Source: Dermabacter hominis NBRC 106157 (GTDB lineage: Bacteria; Actinomycetota; Actinomycetes; Actinomycetales; Dermabacteraceae). Taken from it: DNA of 64,000 nt. The notes under the pieces are model-generated. The model was not told the DNA's origin. It did no database searches and saw only the letters and a program-made list of their open reading frames with translations. Positions 33,214 to 42,136 of this stretch are shown here, in pieces; position 1 is the stretch's first letter; the number at the start of each line of letters is the position of its first letter. The stretch spans positions 124,001 through 188,000 of the forward strand of contig NZ_BCSI01000004.1 of assembly GCF_001570785.1 (NCBI RefSeq), written 5' to 3'. The position numbers were made by a program, and so were the translations under genes.

Positions 33214-34161
33214 CTACAGCGCTCGCGGATGAGAGCTCGCGTGTATTTCTCGGAGCGCCTGTTGACCCAGGTGTGTGTAGCGCTGAGTCGTCGTGATTGA
33301 GGCGTGCCCTAGCAGCTCCTGCACCGTGCGGACGTCGGCCCCACCTTCCAGAAGATGCGTCGCATAGCTGTGACGGAGCGTGTGAGGACTCACGTGCGCC
33401 GTAATCTTCGCATCTTCGGCTGCGGTCTTGACTATCGCAAAGGCGGCTTGCCTCGTCAGGCGCGTGCCCCTGTTGCCAAGGAAGATCGCAGGGCTTCCGC
33501 TCCCTTTCGCGAGAAGCGTTGGACGAGCCCGCGTGAGGTATGCCTCGAGCGCCTCGAGGGCGTAGCGCCCGAGCGGGATAAGACGCTCTTTATTGCCTTT
33601 TCCGCGCACGCGAATGATCTGATCGGCCAGCGCAGTGTCATCAACGTCGAGCGCAAGGGCCTCGCTAATGCGGCAGCCAGTGCCATAGAGCACCTCGACG
33701 AGGGCCCGATTGCGAAGGGCGCGCTCGGAGGCAAGTCCCCCGGTGAAAGGCCCCGACGCCGCATCGATAAGCGCGGTTACCTCCTCAACGCTCAAGGCAT
33801 CGGGAAGGCGCAAGGGATGGGAGGCTTCGCGTACCCGCGCCGCCGGATCGCCCGTGCGTGTTTCGTTCTCTTCATCGAGGAAGCGGTGGAAGGCACGGAT
33901 CGAAGCGAGCGCTCGCGCCGCGGACGAAGGCGCAAGGGGAGCAGTTCCCGCGCTCCCCTCGCGCAGGGCACCGATATACCCCGCAATCGTGGGCGTTTGA
34001 ACATCGCGCACATCGATCGCGCTCTCGTCGAGATACGAGAGGTACCGCGTGAGATCGCGGCGGTACGCAGCGACGGTATTGGGGCTCAATCCTCGTTCGA
34101 TGCGAAGGTGCGTGAGGAAGTATTCGGCAAGGCGTGTAGCGCTGTCGACGCGCTGGGGCAT
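33214..34161 (-). CDS. xerD: Tyrosine recombinase XerD (chromosome dimer resolution)
   Basis: 315-residue integrase-family recombinase. Catalytic residues are all there: Arg in GTGCRISEALAL, His-x-x-Arg in SPHTLRHSYATHLLEGG, His in ELLGHASITTTQ and Tyr in RYTHLGQQ. The N-terminal SAM-like core-binding domain begins LAEYFLTHLRIERGLSPNTV. With XerC it resolves chromosome dimers at dif. It lies 9 nt behind ctaB and seems to be in its transcript; parA follows after 115 nt with its own promoter. Confidence 0.94.
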   Translation of the reverse strand: MPQRVDSATRLAEYFLTHLRIERGLSPNTVAAYRRDLTRYLSYLDESAIDVRDVQTPTIAGYIGALREGSAGTAPLAPSSAARALASIRAFHRFLDEENETRTGDPAARVREASHPLRLPDALSVEEVTALIDAASGPFTGGLASERALRNRALVEVLYGTGCRISEALALDVDDTALADQIIRVRGKGNKERLIPLGRYALEALEAYLTRARPTLLAKGSGSPAIFLGNRGTRLTRQAAFAIVKTAAEDAKITAHVSPHTLRHSYATHLLEGGADVRTVQELLGHASITTTQRYTHLGQQALREIHASSHPRAL

Positions 34162-34170
34162 GAGGTCTCT

Positions 34171-35130
34171 CTAGAGCACCACGAAGGGGTCGATGGCAAG
34201 CGCGACGAACACGAGCGTGAGGTACGTGATCGACGCGTGGAACACCCCCATCGGATTGAGCTTTGAACCGGTCATACCGCGCCGCACGCGAACCGCGTAT
34301 CGCACAACCAGGAACAAGAACCAGCCGCCGAACACGATCGAGCTCACCGTGTACACGATGCCGGTGGGTGCGAGGGGAATGATCGCAAACGAGCACAGCA
34401 GCATCATGACCGTGTGGAACACCATGTGCTTCGCGACGGTCGTGCGCGAGCTCACGACGGGGAGCATAGGAACCTCGGCGCGCGCGTAGTCCTGCGTAAA
34501 ACGCTCGGCGAGCGGCCAGTAGTGCGGCGGCGTCCAAAAAAAGATCACGAGGAAAAGAAAGAACGCGGTCCATGAGACGCCACCCGTGACGGCTGACCAG
34601 CCGATCAATACCGGCATGCAGCCCGCAATCCCGCCCCACACGATGTTCTGACTCGTGCGGCGCTTGAGGATCATCGTGTAAAACACGACGTACAGCAGGA
34701 TCGCGCCCAGCGCGAGGAGTGCCGAAGGCGCGTTGACAAACGCCCACAGGTACACCACCGAAAGCGCGCACAGGGCGAGCCCGAATGCGAGAGCCGCCTG
34801 CGGCGAAACCTCACCCGTGACGAGCGGGCGGTTCTTCGTGCGCTTCATCTTCGCATCGATATCGCGGTCCAGATACATGTTGAGGACGTTCGCGCCACCG
34901 GCGGCGAGGTAGCCACCCACCATCGTGTTGAGGATCAGCAGCCACGACGGGAAACCACCGGCCGCGAGAAACATCGTGGGGATGGTCGTGATGAGCAAGA
35001 GCTCAATAATGCGCGGCTTAGTGAGAGCAACGTACGCGAGAAGGGTACGGCGAAGCGAGCGGTCACTTCCGTCTCCATGCTGCGCCGTCGCCTCATGGGA
35101 AAGGATGGTCGTGCCGGGGCTCTGATTCAC
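34171..35130 (-). CDS. ctaB: Protoheme IX farnesyltransferase (heme O synthase)
   Basis: 319-residue UbiA-family membrane enzyme that adds a farnesyl group to heme B, giving heme O for cytochrome oxidase. The polyprenyl-diphosphate-binding motif NVLNMYLDRDIDAKMKRTK and the second loop (KRRTSQNIVWGGIAGCMPV) are clear, with about nine membrane helices. The GTG start is preceded by GAGGA. Divergent from tkt, the usual arrangement in actinobacteria. Confidence 0.95.
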   Translation of the reverse strand: MNQSPGTTILSHEATAQHGDGSDRSLRRTLLAYVALTKPRIIELLLITTIPTMFLAAGGFPSWLLILNTMVGGYLAAGGANVLNMYLDRDIDAKMKRTKNRPLVTGEVSPQAALAFGLALCALSVVYLWAFVNAPSALLALGAILLYVVFYTMILKRRTSQNIVWGGIAGCMPVLIGWSAVTGGVSWTAFFLFLVIFFWTPPHYWPLAERFTQDYARAEVPMLPVVSSRTTVAKHMVFHTVMMLLCSFAIIPLAPTGIVYTVSSIVFGGWFLFLVVRYAVRVRRGMTGSKLNPMGVFHASITYLTLVFVALAIDPFVVL

Positions 35131-35503
35131 TCGCGTTCCTCGATTGCGTGGAGATTGCGTGGACGAAAAGGCTGGGGAGGGCCTTGTGATAGGGATTGGC
35201 CACAGCGAAGGGCCTAACGTCCCTCCACAATAGTCGCCCGGGAGGCCGGGAGCCAGGAACTCTCGGGTAAGTCACGCCACTAGAGATTCAGGTCCGACGT
35301 TTGAAGGGCAGACATCGGACCCACCCGGCAACGTTCCGTGCTAGCACCGTCATTGACAGCGTCTTTCCTGCGTTTCCTGAGACAGCAGTCACCTATCCCC
35401 CACTTTCGCGCGATACTATCGACACGATTTTGGCCCCTCGCGCCGATCCGGTCCCGCCCTCGGCGCTTGAGATGGATCAACCGATGGAAGGGAAAGAACT
35501 TTC
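35131..35503. other. 373-nt intergenic region between ctaB and tkt
   Basis: No protein gene fits here: the short frames have no ribosome site or family resemblance. It must hold both divergent promoters. Candidates are a TTGACA at 35353-35358 and a TACTAT at 35414-35419 for tkt, which are not spaced as a pair. It contains the palindrome described at 35291. A small RNA cannot be excluded. Confidence 0.6.
35291..35321. repeat. Palindromic element GGTCCGA...TCGGACC, copy 2
   Basis: GGTCCGA-C-GT pairs with AC-A-TCGGACC (7 bp, one mismatch, 2 bp). The first nine bases GGTCCGACG are identical to copy 1 at 20540. Here it is between divergent genes, so termination of a known transcript is not its job. 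Confidence 0.55.
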
Positions 35504-37603
35504 GTGAGTAGCAATTTCGTAGCCCCCGAGGGCTGGAGCGATCTCGACAAGCGTGCCATCGACAACGCGAGGATCCTCGCCGCGGATGCCGTACAGAAGG
35601 TCGGCAATGGGCACCCGGGCACGGCTGTGAGCCTTTCCCCTGCTGCCTACCTCCTGTACCAGGACATCATGAACCACGATCCCAAGGATCCGGACTGGTT
35701 CGGCCGAGATCGCTTCATCCTCTCGTGCGGTCACACGAGCCTCACGCAGTACCTCCAGCTCTTCCTCGGCGGCTTCGGCCTCGAGGTTGAAGACCTTCAG
35801 GCGCTGCGCACCGAGGGCTCGAAGACCCCGGGCCATCCCGAAAACTTCCACACGGCCGGTGTCGAAATGACGACGGGTCCGCTCGGCCAGGGAATTGCAT
35901 CGTCCGTAGGCTTTGCCATGGCGCAGCGCCGCGTTCGGGGCCTCCTCGATCCCACCGCCCCCGCCGGCGAGAGCCCGTTCGACACCTTCACCTACGTGAT
36001 TGCATCCGACGGCGACCTCGAAGAGGGCGTGAGCCACGAAGCCTCCTCCCTCGCCGGCACGCAGCAGCTCGGCAACCTCATCGTCATTTGGGACGACAAC
36101 GAGATCTCCATCGAAGGCGATACCAACATCGCCTTTACCGAGGACACCGCCGCCCGCTACCAGGCCCTCGGTTGGGATGTGCGCACCGTGGACTGGACCA
36201 ATGGCGGCACCGAGTACGTCGAGAACCTCAAGGAGCTGAAGGACGCGATCGTCGCCGGCCAGCAGGTCACTGACAAGCCGACCTTCATTCGCCTCCGCAC
36301 CGTGATCGCATGGCCGACCCCCGGCAAGTCCGGAGACCACGCTGCTCACGGATCCGCACTTGGCGATCAGCCCATCGCCGGGCTCAAGGACATCCTCGGT
36401 TTCGATACCGAAAAGACCTTCGAGATCGACGAAGAAGCTCTCGCACACGCCCGCGCCCTCATCGAGCGCGGTGCCCAGAAGCATCGCGAATGGGATGCCA
36501 AGGTGGAAGAGTGGCGCGCCGAGAATCCCGATGCCGCGGCGCTGTACGACCGCTTGATCGCCCGCGACCTTCCCGCGAATCTCGACGAGGCGCTGCCGGT
36601 GTTTGAGGCTGACGAGAAGGGCCTCGCGACCCGCGCTGCCTCCGGCAAAGTCCTCTCTGCCCTCGCTCCCGTTCTTCCCGAGCTGTGGGGTGGATCGGCT
36701 GACCTCGCGGGCTCCAACAACACGACTATGGCGGGTGAACCGTCGTTCATTCCTGAGGCCAACCAAACCAAGGACTTTTCGGGCAGCCCGTACGGCCGCA
36801 CCCTCCACTTCGGTATTCGCGAGCACGCGATGGGCGCCATCCTGAGCGGAATCTCGCTCTACGGCCTTACACGCCCGTATGGCGGCACGTTCTTCCAGTT
36901 TGCCGACTACATGCGCGGCTCGGTGCGCCTCGCCTCGCTGTGCAAGACTCCCGCGATCTACGTGTGGACACACGACTCAATCGGCCTTGGCGAAGACGGC
37001 CCCACCCACCAGCCTGTCGAGCACCTCGCCGCCTACCGCGCAATCCCGAACCTCTCGATCGTGCGACCGGCTGATGCGAACGAGACTGCTCAAGCGTGGA
37101 AAGCGGTCCTCAAGCGCGACGAGGGTCCCGCTGGTCTTATCCTCACGCGCCAGGGTGTTCCCACCTTTGACCGCGAGGAGTATGCGAGCGCGGAGAACCT
37201 CGACAAGGGCGCCTACGTCATGAAGGACGCTTCCAACGGTGAGCCCGAGGTCATCCTGATCGCGACGGGTTCCGAGGTCCAGCACGCTGCAGGCGCGCAG
37301 AAGCTACTTGAAGCCGAAGGCATTCCCACGCGACTCGTGTCGATGCCCTGCGTCGAGTGGTTTGACGAGCAGAGCGAGGAGTACCGCGAATCGGTTCTTC
37401 CCAGCACCGTCAAAGCGCGCGTGAGCGTCGAAGCCGGGATCGCGATGCCCTGGTATCGCTTCCTCGGTGACGCAGGACGCGCAGTCTCGCTCGAGCACTA
37501 CGGTGAGTCGGCATCGGGCTCGCTCCTGTTCGAGAAGTACGGTTTCACGGCCGAAAACGTTGCGGCGAAGGCGAAAGAATCCCTCGCTGCAGCTCGTAAG
37601 TAA
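35504..37603 (+). CDS. tkt: Transketolase
   Basis: 699-residue thiamine-diphosphate enzyme that moves two-carbon units between sugar phosphates. The TPP motif is YVIASDGDLEEGVSHEASSL ending in the usual asparagine stretch (VIWDDNEISIEGD); substrate loops NGHPGTAVSLSP, LSCGHTSLTQYL and TGPLGQGIASSVG are conserved, and the pyrimidine domain has FGIREHAMGAI. It starts at GTG. First gene of the pentose phosphate run tkt-tal-zwf-opcA/pgl and source of erythrose-4-phosphate for the shikimate path. Confidence 0.97.
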   Translation: MSSNFVAPEGWSDLDKRAIDNARILAADAVQKVGNGHPGTAVSLSPAAYLLYQDIMNHDPKDPDWFGRDRFILSCGHTSLTQYLQLFLGGFGLEVEDLQALRTEGSKTPGHPENFHTAGVEMTTGPLGQGIASSVGFAMAQRRVRGLLDPTAPAGESPFDTFTYVIASDGDLEEGVSHEASSLAGTQQLGNLIVIWDDNEISIEGDTNIAFTEDTAARYQALGWDVRTVDWTNGGTEYVENLKELKDAIVAGQQVTDKPTFIRLRTVIAWPTPGKSGDHAAHGSALGDQPIAGLKDILGFDTEKTFEIDEEALAHARALIERGAQKHREWDAKVEEWRAENPDAAALYDRLIARDLPANLDEALPVFEADEKGLATRAASGKVLSALAPVLPELWGGSADLAGSNNTTMAGEPSFIPEANQTKDFSGSPYGRTLHFGIREHAMGAILSGISLYGLTRPYGGTFFQFADYMRGSVRLASLCKTPAIYVWTHDSIGLGEDGPTHQPVEHLAAYRAIPNLSIVRPADANETAQAWKAVLKRDEGPAGLILTRQGVPTFDREEYASAENLDKGAYVMKDASNGEPEVILIATGSEVQHAAGAQKLLEAEGIPTRLVSMPCVEWFDEQSEEYRESVLPSTVKARVSVEAGIAMPWYRFLGDAGRAVSLEHYGESASGSLLFEKYGFTAENVAAKAKESLAAARK

Positions 37604-37657
37604 CCGCCAATCAATCGGATACTCAGCTCAACCGAACACCTCCCGAAAGGTTTTGCC

Positions 37658-38761
37658 ATGACCGAACTGACGCAAAAGCTCAGCGACCTTGGCGTCTCCC
37701 TCTGGCTCGACGATCTCTCCCGTGCGCTCATCGACACCGGAGACCTCGAAAAGCTCATGAGCGAACGCAACATCGTCGGGGTCACCACGAATCCCGCGAT
37801 CTTCAAGGCGGCCATCGCGGGCAAGTCGGATTACGACCGTGCAATCGCCGACGCGGCTTCGCGCGGCCTCGATGCCGATGCAATCATCACGGAGCTGACG
37901 ACGCGCGATGTGCGCGATGCATGCGACGTATTCGCGCCGACCTACAAAGCCTCGAACGGCTTCGACGGTCGGGTGTCGATCGAGGTCGATCCGCGCCTCG
38001 CGCACGAGGAGGATGCGACCGTCGAGCAGGCGAAGTCGCTTAACTCGCTCGTGGACCGCGAGAACGTGATGATTAAGATCCCCGCGACCGACGAGGGCCT
38101 CCCGGCGATCACCCGTGCGATCGCTGAGGGCATTAGCGTGAATGTCACGCTCATCTTCTCGCTCGAGCGCTACCGCCAGGTGATCGATGCCTACCTCAGC
38201 GGACTCGAGAAGGCCGCAGAAAACGGCGTGGATCTCTCACGCATCCACTCGGTGGCCTCCTTCTTCGTGTCCCGTGTGGACAGCGAAATCGATAAGCGCC
38301 TCGAAGCCATCGGCGGCGATGCCCTCGACCTTCGCGGCAAGGCCGGCCTCGCCAACGCGCAGGCTGCGTTTGCCGAATACCTCGGGTATGTCGGCTCCGA
38401 TCGTTTCGCCGCCCTCAAGGAAAAGGGCGCGAATCCGCAGCGCGCCCTGTGGGCATCAACCGGCGTGAAGAACGAGGCCTATCCCGACACGATGTACGTG
38501 GACCGCCTCGTCGGCAATCCGGTCGTCAATACGGTTCCAGGTAAAACCCTCGAAGCCGTTGCCGACCATGCCCGTATCGAGGGCCCCCTCACCGAGAGCG
38601 ACCTCTCCGCCGCACGCGAGACCCTCGAATCCATCAGCGCCGCCGGCATCGACCTCGACGATGTCTTCGCCGTGCTCGAGCGCGAAGGCGTCGAAAAGTT
38701 CGAGGCCGCTTGGGAGGACCTCCTCTCGGCGGTTCGTGACGCCGCCTCGGCCGCACAGTAA
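37658..38761 (+). CDS. tal: Transaldolase
   Basis: 367-residue transaldolase (TalB/long class) that moves a dihydroxyacetone unit. The Schiff-base lysine is in ENVMIKIPATDEGLPAI, and GVTTNPAIFKAAI is at the N-terminus as expected. It begins 54 nt after tkt, with AAAGG before the ATG, and is followed by a GC-rich hairpin before zwf. Confidence 0.96.
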   Translation: MTELTQKLSDLGVSLWLDDLSRALIDTGDLEKLMSERNIVGVTTNPAIFKAAIAGKSDYDRAIADAASRGLDADAIITELTTRDVRDACDVFAPTYKASNGFDGRVSIEVDPRLAHEEDATVEQAKSLNSLVDRENVMIKIPATDEGLPAITRAIAEGISVNVTLIFSLERYRQVIDAYLSGLEKAAENGVDLSRIHSVASFFVSRVDSEIDKRLEAIGGDALDLRGKAGLANAQAAFAEYLGYVGSDRFAALKEKGANPQRALWASTGVKNEAYPDTMYVDRLVGNPVVNTVPGKTLEAVADHARIEGPLTESDLSAARETLESISAAGIDLDDVFAVLEREGVEKFEAAWEDLLSAVRDAASAAQ

Positions 38762-38775
38762 TACCCCTTTACGCG

Positions 38776-38813
38776 CCGTGCCCGCGCCCCGTCCTTTGGG
38801 TGCGCGGGCACGG
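38776..38813 (+). other. Strong hairpin between tal and zwf
   Basis: CCGTGCCCGCGC pairs with GCGCGGGCACGG in a perfect 12-bp stem with a 14-nt loop. No U-tract follows. It could attenuate transcription or protect/terminate the processed tkt-tal RNA. Confidence 0.55.
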
Positions 38814-38848
38814 CCGCGACAGAAGTCAATACCTACCAAAGGACCATA

Positions 38849-40387
38849 GTGAGGCAGAACGAAGCTGCACCAGGCAACCCTCTGCGCGATTCGCGCGACC
38901 GTCGCCTCCCCCTCATCGCTGGACCGTGCTCGGTCGTCATGTTCGGAGTCACGGGCGACCTCGCCCGCAAAAAGCTCCTTCCCGCAATCTATGACTTGCA
39001 CAATCGCGGTCTACTCCCCCCGGCTTTCGGCCTCGTGGGCTTCGGTAGACGCGACTGGAGCCACGACGACTTCGCCGATTACATGCGCGAAAGCGTAGAG
39101 AAGTACGCACGCACCCCCTTCAACGAGCACGCGTTCGAACAACTCAGAGGCGGCCTTCGATTCGTCACGGGTGCCTTTGATGACACTGAAGCCTTCGAAG
39201 AACTCACGCGAGTGGTAAGCGAGCTCGACGACTCGAGGGGAACGGGCGGCAACCATGCCTTCTACCTCTCCATCCCGCCCAGCGCCTTCCCTCAGGTCGC
39301 GGAACAACTCGCACAATCGGGCCTCAACACTCCCTCCGAACATTCGTGGCGGCGCGTCGTCATCGAGAAGCCCTTCGGGCACGACCTCGAAAGCGCACGA
39401 GAGCTCAACGACATCGTCGAAAAAGTCTTTAAGCCCGAAGAAATCTTCCGAATCGACCATTACCTCGGTAAGGAAACGGTGCAGAATCTGCTCGCGTTCC
39501 GGTTCGCGAACCAGATGTTCGAGCCCGTGTGGAACTCGCGCTATGTTGACCACGTGCAGATCACGATGGCTGAGGACATCGGGATCGGCACCCGCGCCGG
39601 GTACTACGACGGTATTGGAACCGCGCGCGACGTCATCCAGAACCACTTGCTCCAGCTTCTTGCCTTGACGGCCATGGAAGAACCCATCACGTTCGATGCT
39701 GCCGAGCTTCGTAATGAAAAAGAAAAGGTCCTCGCCGCAGTCGAACTGCCAGAGGATCTCGCCGAAGGCACCGCCCGTGGTCAGTACGTCGGCGGCTGGC
39801 AAGGCGGCGAACAGGTCAACGGCTACCTCGAAGAGAACGGTATCTCGCCCGACTCGACTACCGAGACTTTCGCGGCGATCAAGCTCAAGGTCAATACTCG
39901 CCGCTGGGCCGGCGTGCCGTTCTACCTCCGTGCGGGCAAGCGCCTCGGGCGGCGCGTCACGGAAATCGCGATCGTCTATAAGCAGGTGCCGTTCCTTCCC
40001 TTCCGCGATACCGACACCGTAGACCTCGGCCAAAACGCGGTCGTCATCCGCGTCCAGCCGGATGAAGGTGTGACAATGCGTTTTGGCTCGAAGGTTCCCG
40101 GTACCCAAATGGAAGTGCGCGATGTCAACATGGACTTCGCGTACGGATCGACATTCACGGAGGAATCCCCCGAGGCCTATGAACGCCTCATTCTTGACGT
40201 TCTGCGTGGCGCTCCCCCTCTCTTCCCCCGTCAAAAGGAGGTGGAGCTCTCCTGGAAGATCCTCGACCCCATCCTCGAGTTCTGGGATGAGCATATGCCG
40301 CCCGCCCCGTACCGTTCAGGCACATGGGGGCCGCAGACTGCACACGACATGATGGCCCGCGACGGCCGCACTTGGAGGCGTCCATGA
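38849..40387 (+). CDS. zwf: Glucose-6-phosphate dehydrogenase
   Basis: 512-residue enzyme, the first step of the oxidative pentose phosphate path. The nucleotide-binding motif is FGVTGDLARKKLLPAI, the catalytic segment FRIDHYLGKETVQN, and VIEKPFGHD comes before it. The GTG start at 38849 has AAAGGA upstream. Its stop overlaps the opcA/pgl ATG by 4 nt (ATGA), so enzyme and assembly factor are made together. Confidence 0.97.
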   Translation: MRQNEAAPGNPLRDSRDRRLPLIAGPCSVVMFGVTGDLARKKLLPAIYDLHNRGLLPPAFGLVGFGRRDWSHDDFADYMRESVEKYARTPFNEHAFEQLRGGLRFVTGAFDDTEAFEELTRVVSELDDSRGTGGNHAFYLSIPPSAFPQVAEQLAQSGLNTPSEHSWRRVVIEKPFGHDLESARELNDIVEKVFKPEEIFRIDHYLGKETVQNLLAFRFANQMFEPVWNSRYVDHVQITMAEDIGIGTRAGYYDGIGTARDVIQNHLLQLLALTAMEEPITFDAAELRNEKEKVLAAVELPEDLAEGTARGQYVGGWQGGEQVNGYLEENGISPDSTTETFAAIKLKVNTRRWAGVPFYLRAGKRLGRRVTEIAIVYKQVPFLPFRDTDTVDLGQNAVVIRVQPDEGVTMRFGSKVPGTQMEVRDVNMDFAYGSTFTEESPEAYERLILDVLRGAPPLFPRQKEVELSWKILDPILEFWDEHMPPAPYRSGTWGPQTAHDMMARDGRTWRRP

Positions 40388-42081
40388 TTTCGACACTTGA
40401 GAACACGACAGCTTCGCAGATCGGCGCTAAGCTTCGCGATTTGCGCGAAGAGGACGGACTCATTTCCCTCAACCGCGTCGCGACGCTCGTCATCGTGACG
40501 CACACCGGCTCGCTCGACGAGCCGATCCAAGCCGCGGTGCGGGCAAGCCAAGAGCATCCAGCACGGATCATTGTGATCGTGACCGAGCACGACTCGGATC
40601 GCGATGCCCTCGATGCGGAAATCCGGGTAGGTACGGATGCCGGCGCGGGCGAGGTCATCATTTTGCGCGCGCACGGACGCGTGAATGCTGGCCTCGACAC
40701 GCTCATCACGCCGCTTCTACTTCCCGATGCCCCCATCGTCACGTGGTGGCCTTACACTCCGCCGGCCTCACCGTCGCAGGATCCGCTCGGTGCAATCGCG
40801 CAGCGCCGCATCACCGACGTCTACCAGTGCGAGAGCCCGAAGTCGTCCCTTCTGCGTCTCGCCCGCGGTTACAAGTCGGGCGATTCCGATCTGTCGTGGT
40901 CGCGCATCACCAACTGGCGCGGTCTCGTCGCAACCGCGTACGACTACCCGCCCGCCGACAAGCCGAAGGCCATCACTATCGAAGGGCTCGAAGACAATCC
41001 GTCGTCGCTGCTCATGCAGGCCTGGCTCCAGCGCTCGCTCGGCGAAGATGTTCCGGTCGAATTTAAGGTCGTCAAAGCCGATCACGGCCTGAGCGCCGTG
41101 ACCCTTCACCGCGACGACGGCGACATCCGCCTCATGCGCTCGAGTGAAGAGGGCATCACGATGAGCCTTCCCGGAAACAATGACGACCAGTTCGTGACGA
41201 TGCCGAAGCGCACCATGTACGACCTGCTGAGCGAGGAGCTTCGCCGTCTCGACCCCGATGACGTGTACGGCGATGTCCTCGCCGCGGCATTCCCGCTGAC
41301 CGGTGACCCGAACAGTTTCGCGGTGGGCAAGCCCGAGTCGTCCAACGTTGTCTCGGACGATATGGATGCCGTCGTGAAGGCCGTGGCGAAGGATGCCGTG
41401 GCTCGGATCGCCGCCGCTATTGAGGAGCGCGGTATCGCCCACCTCGTTCTCACGGGCGGGCGTGCAGGAACGGCGACGGCGGAGCGCATCGCTATCTCGC
41501 TTGAGTTCGCTGAGGTCGACACGTCGAAGCTGCACGTCTGGTGGGGTGACGAACGCTTCGTCGCGACGAAGTCCTCGGACCGCAACGATCGCCCCGTGAT
41601 CTCGGCGTTGACGACCGGCGCGGGTATCCCCGTGTACAACGTGCACACGATCCCCGGTTCCGACGCCGGTATGAGCCTTGATGAGGCGGCCGCCTGGTAC
41701 GGGCAGCAGCTCACGATCCAGGGAAGCGACTCAGCGTTCACGACACAGGGCGAGGCCTACTTCGATGTGCTTTTGCTCGGGGTTGGCCCTGACGGCCACG
41801 TCGCCTCGCTTTTCCCGGAGCACCGGGATGCTCGGGCGACATCGGCCTACGCGGTTCCCGTGCGCAATTCCCCGAAGCCACCGTCGGAGCGCATTTCGCT
41901 TTCTTGGCCTGTGCTCAATAGCGCGCGTCACGTGTCCTTCCTTGTCGCGGGCTTCGATAAGGCGCAGGCGGTAAAGACGGCGCATGGGAAGGTCGATGCT
42001 GCGGCCTGCCCGGCCTCGGCGGTGCGGGGTACGGAATCGACGACGTGGTTCCTGGACAAGGAAGCAGCGCACTTCCTGTAA
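40384..42081 (+). CDS. opcA-pgl: Fusion: OpcA (G6PDH assembly protein) + 6-phosphogluconolactonase
   Basis: 565-residue protein. Residues 1-310 are OpcA (RVATLVIVTHTGSLDEPIQA, RIIVIV, PDAPIVTWWPYTPP, RITNWRGLVATAYDYPP), which supports Zwf activity in actinobacteria and cyanobacteria. Residues about 315-565 are 6-phosphogluconolactonase: LVLTGGRAGTATAERIA, LHVWWGDERFV and LLLGVGPDGHVASLFPEH, the last holding the catalytic aspartate-histidine. The frame has no interruption between the two. In the actinobacteria I know, opcA and pgl are separate adjacent genes; fusion places assembly factor, enzyme step 1 and step 2 in one complex (inference). Its ATG overlaps zwf. Confidence 0.93.
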   Translation: MISTLENTTASQIGAKLRDLREEDGLISLNRVATLVIVTHTGSLDEPIQAAVRASQEHPARIIVIVTEHDSDRDALDAEIRVGTDAGAGEVIILRAHGRVNAGLDTLITPLLLPDAPIVTWWPYTPPASPSQDPLGAIAQRRITDVYQCESPKSSLLRLARGYKSGDSDLSWSRITNWRGLVATAYDYPPADKPKAITIEGLEDNPSSLLMQAWLQRSLGEDVPVEFKVVKADHGLSAVTLHRDDGDIRLMRSSEEGITMSLPGNNDDQFVTMPKRTMYDLLSEELRRLDPDDVYGDVLAAAFPLTGDPNSFAVGKPESSNVVSDDMDAVVKAVAKDAVARIAAAIEERGIAHLVLTGGRAGTATAERIAISLEFAEVDTSKLHVWWGDERFVATKSSDRNDRPVISALTTGAGIPVYNVHTIPGSDAGMSLDEAAAWYGQQLTIQGSDSAFTTQGEAYFDVLLLGVGPDGHVASLFPEHRDARATSAYAVPVRNSPKPPSERISLSWPVLNSARHVSFLVAGFDKAQAVKTAHGKVDAAACPASAVRGTESTTWFLDKEAAHFL

Positions 42082-42136
42082 GCCACGAGTGCGAGCCACA
42101 GATGTGGATCGCGGTGAAGAAAGGCGAACGAAAGCC

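Noticed and set aside
33214-34161. Tyrosine recombinase read as a mobile-element integrase
   Set aside because: Length, motifs and place beside parA and ctaB match XerD of the chromosome dimer system.
35477-36973. 498-residue minus-strand frame opposite tkt
   Set aside because: Lies fully inside the transketolase gene with intact motifs on the other strand; a long shadow due to GC-rich codon use.
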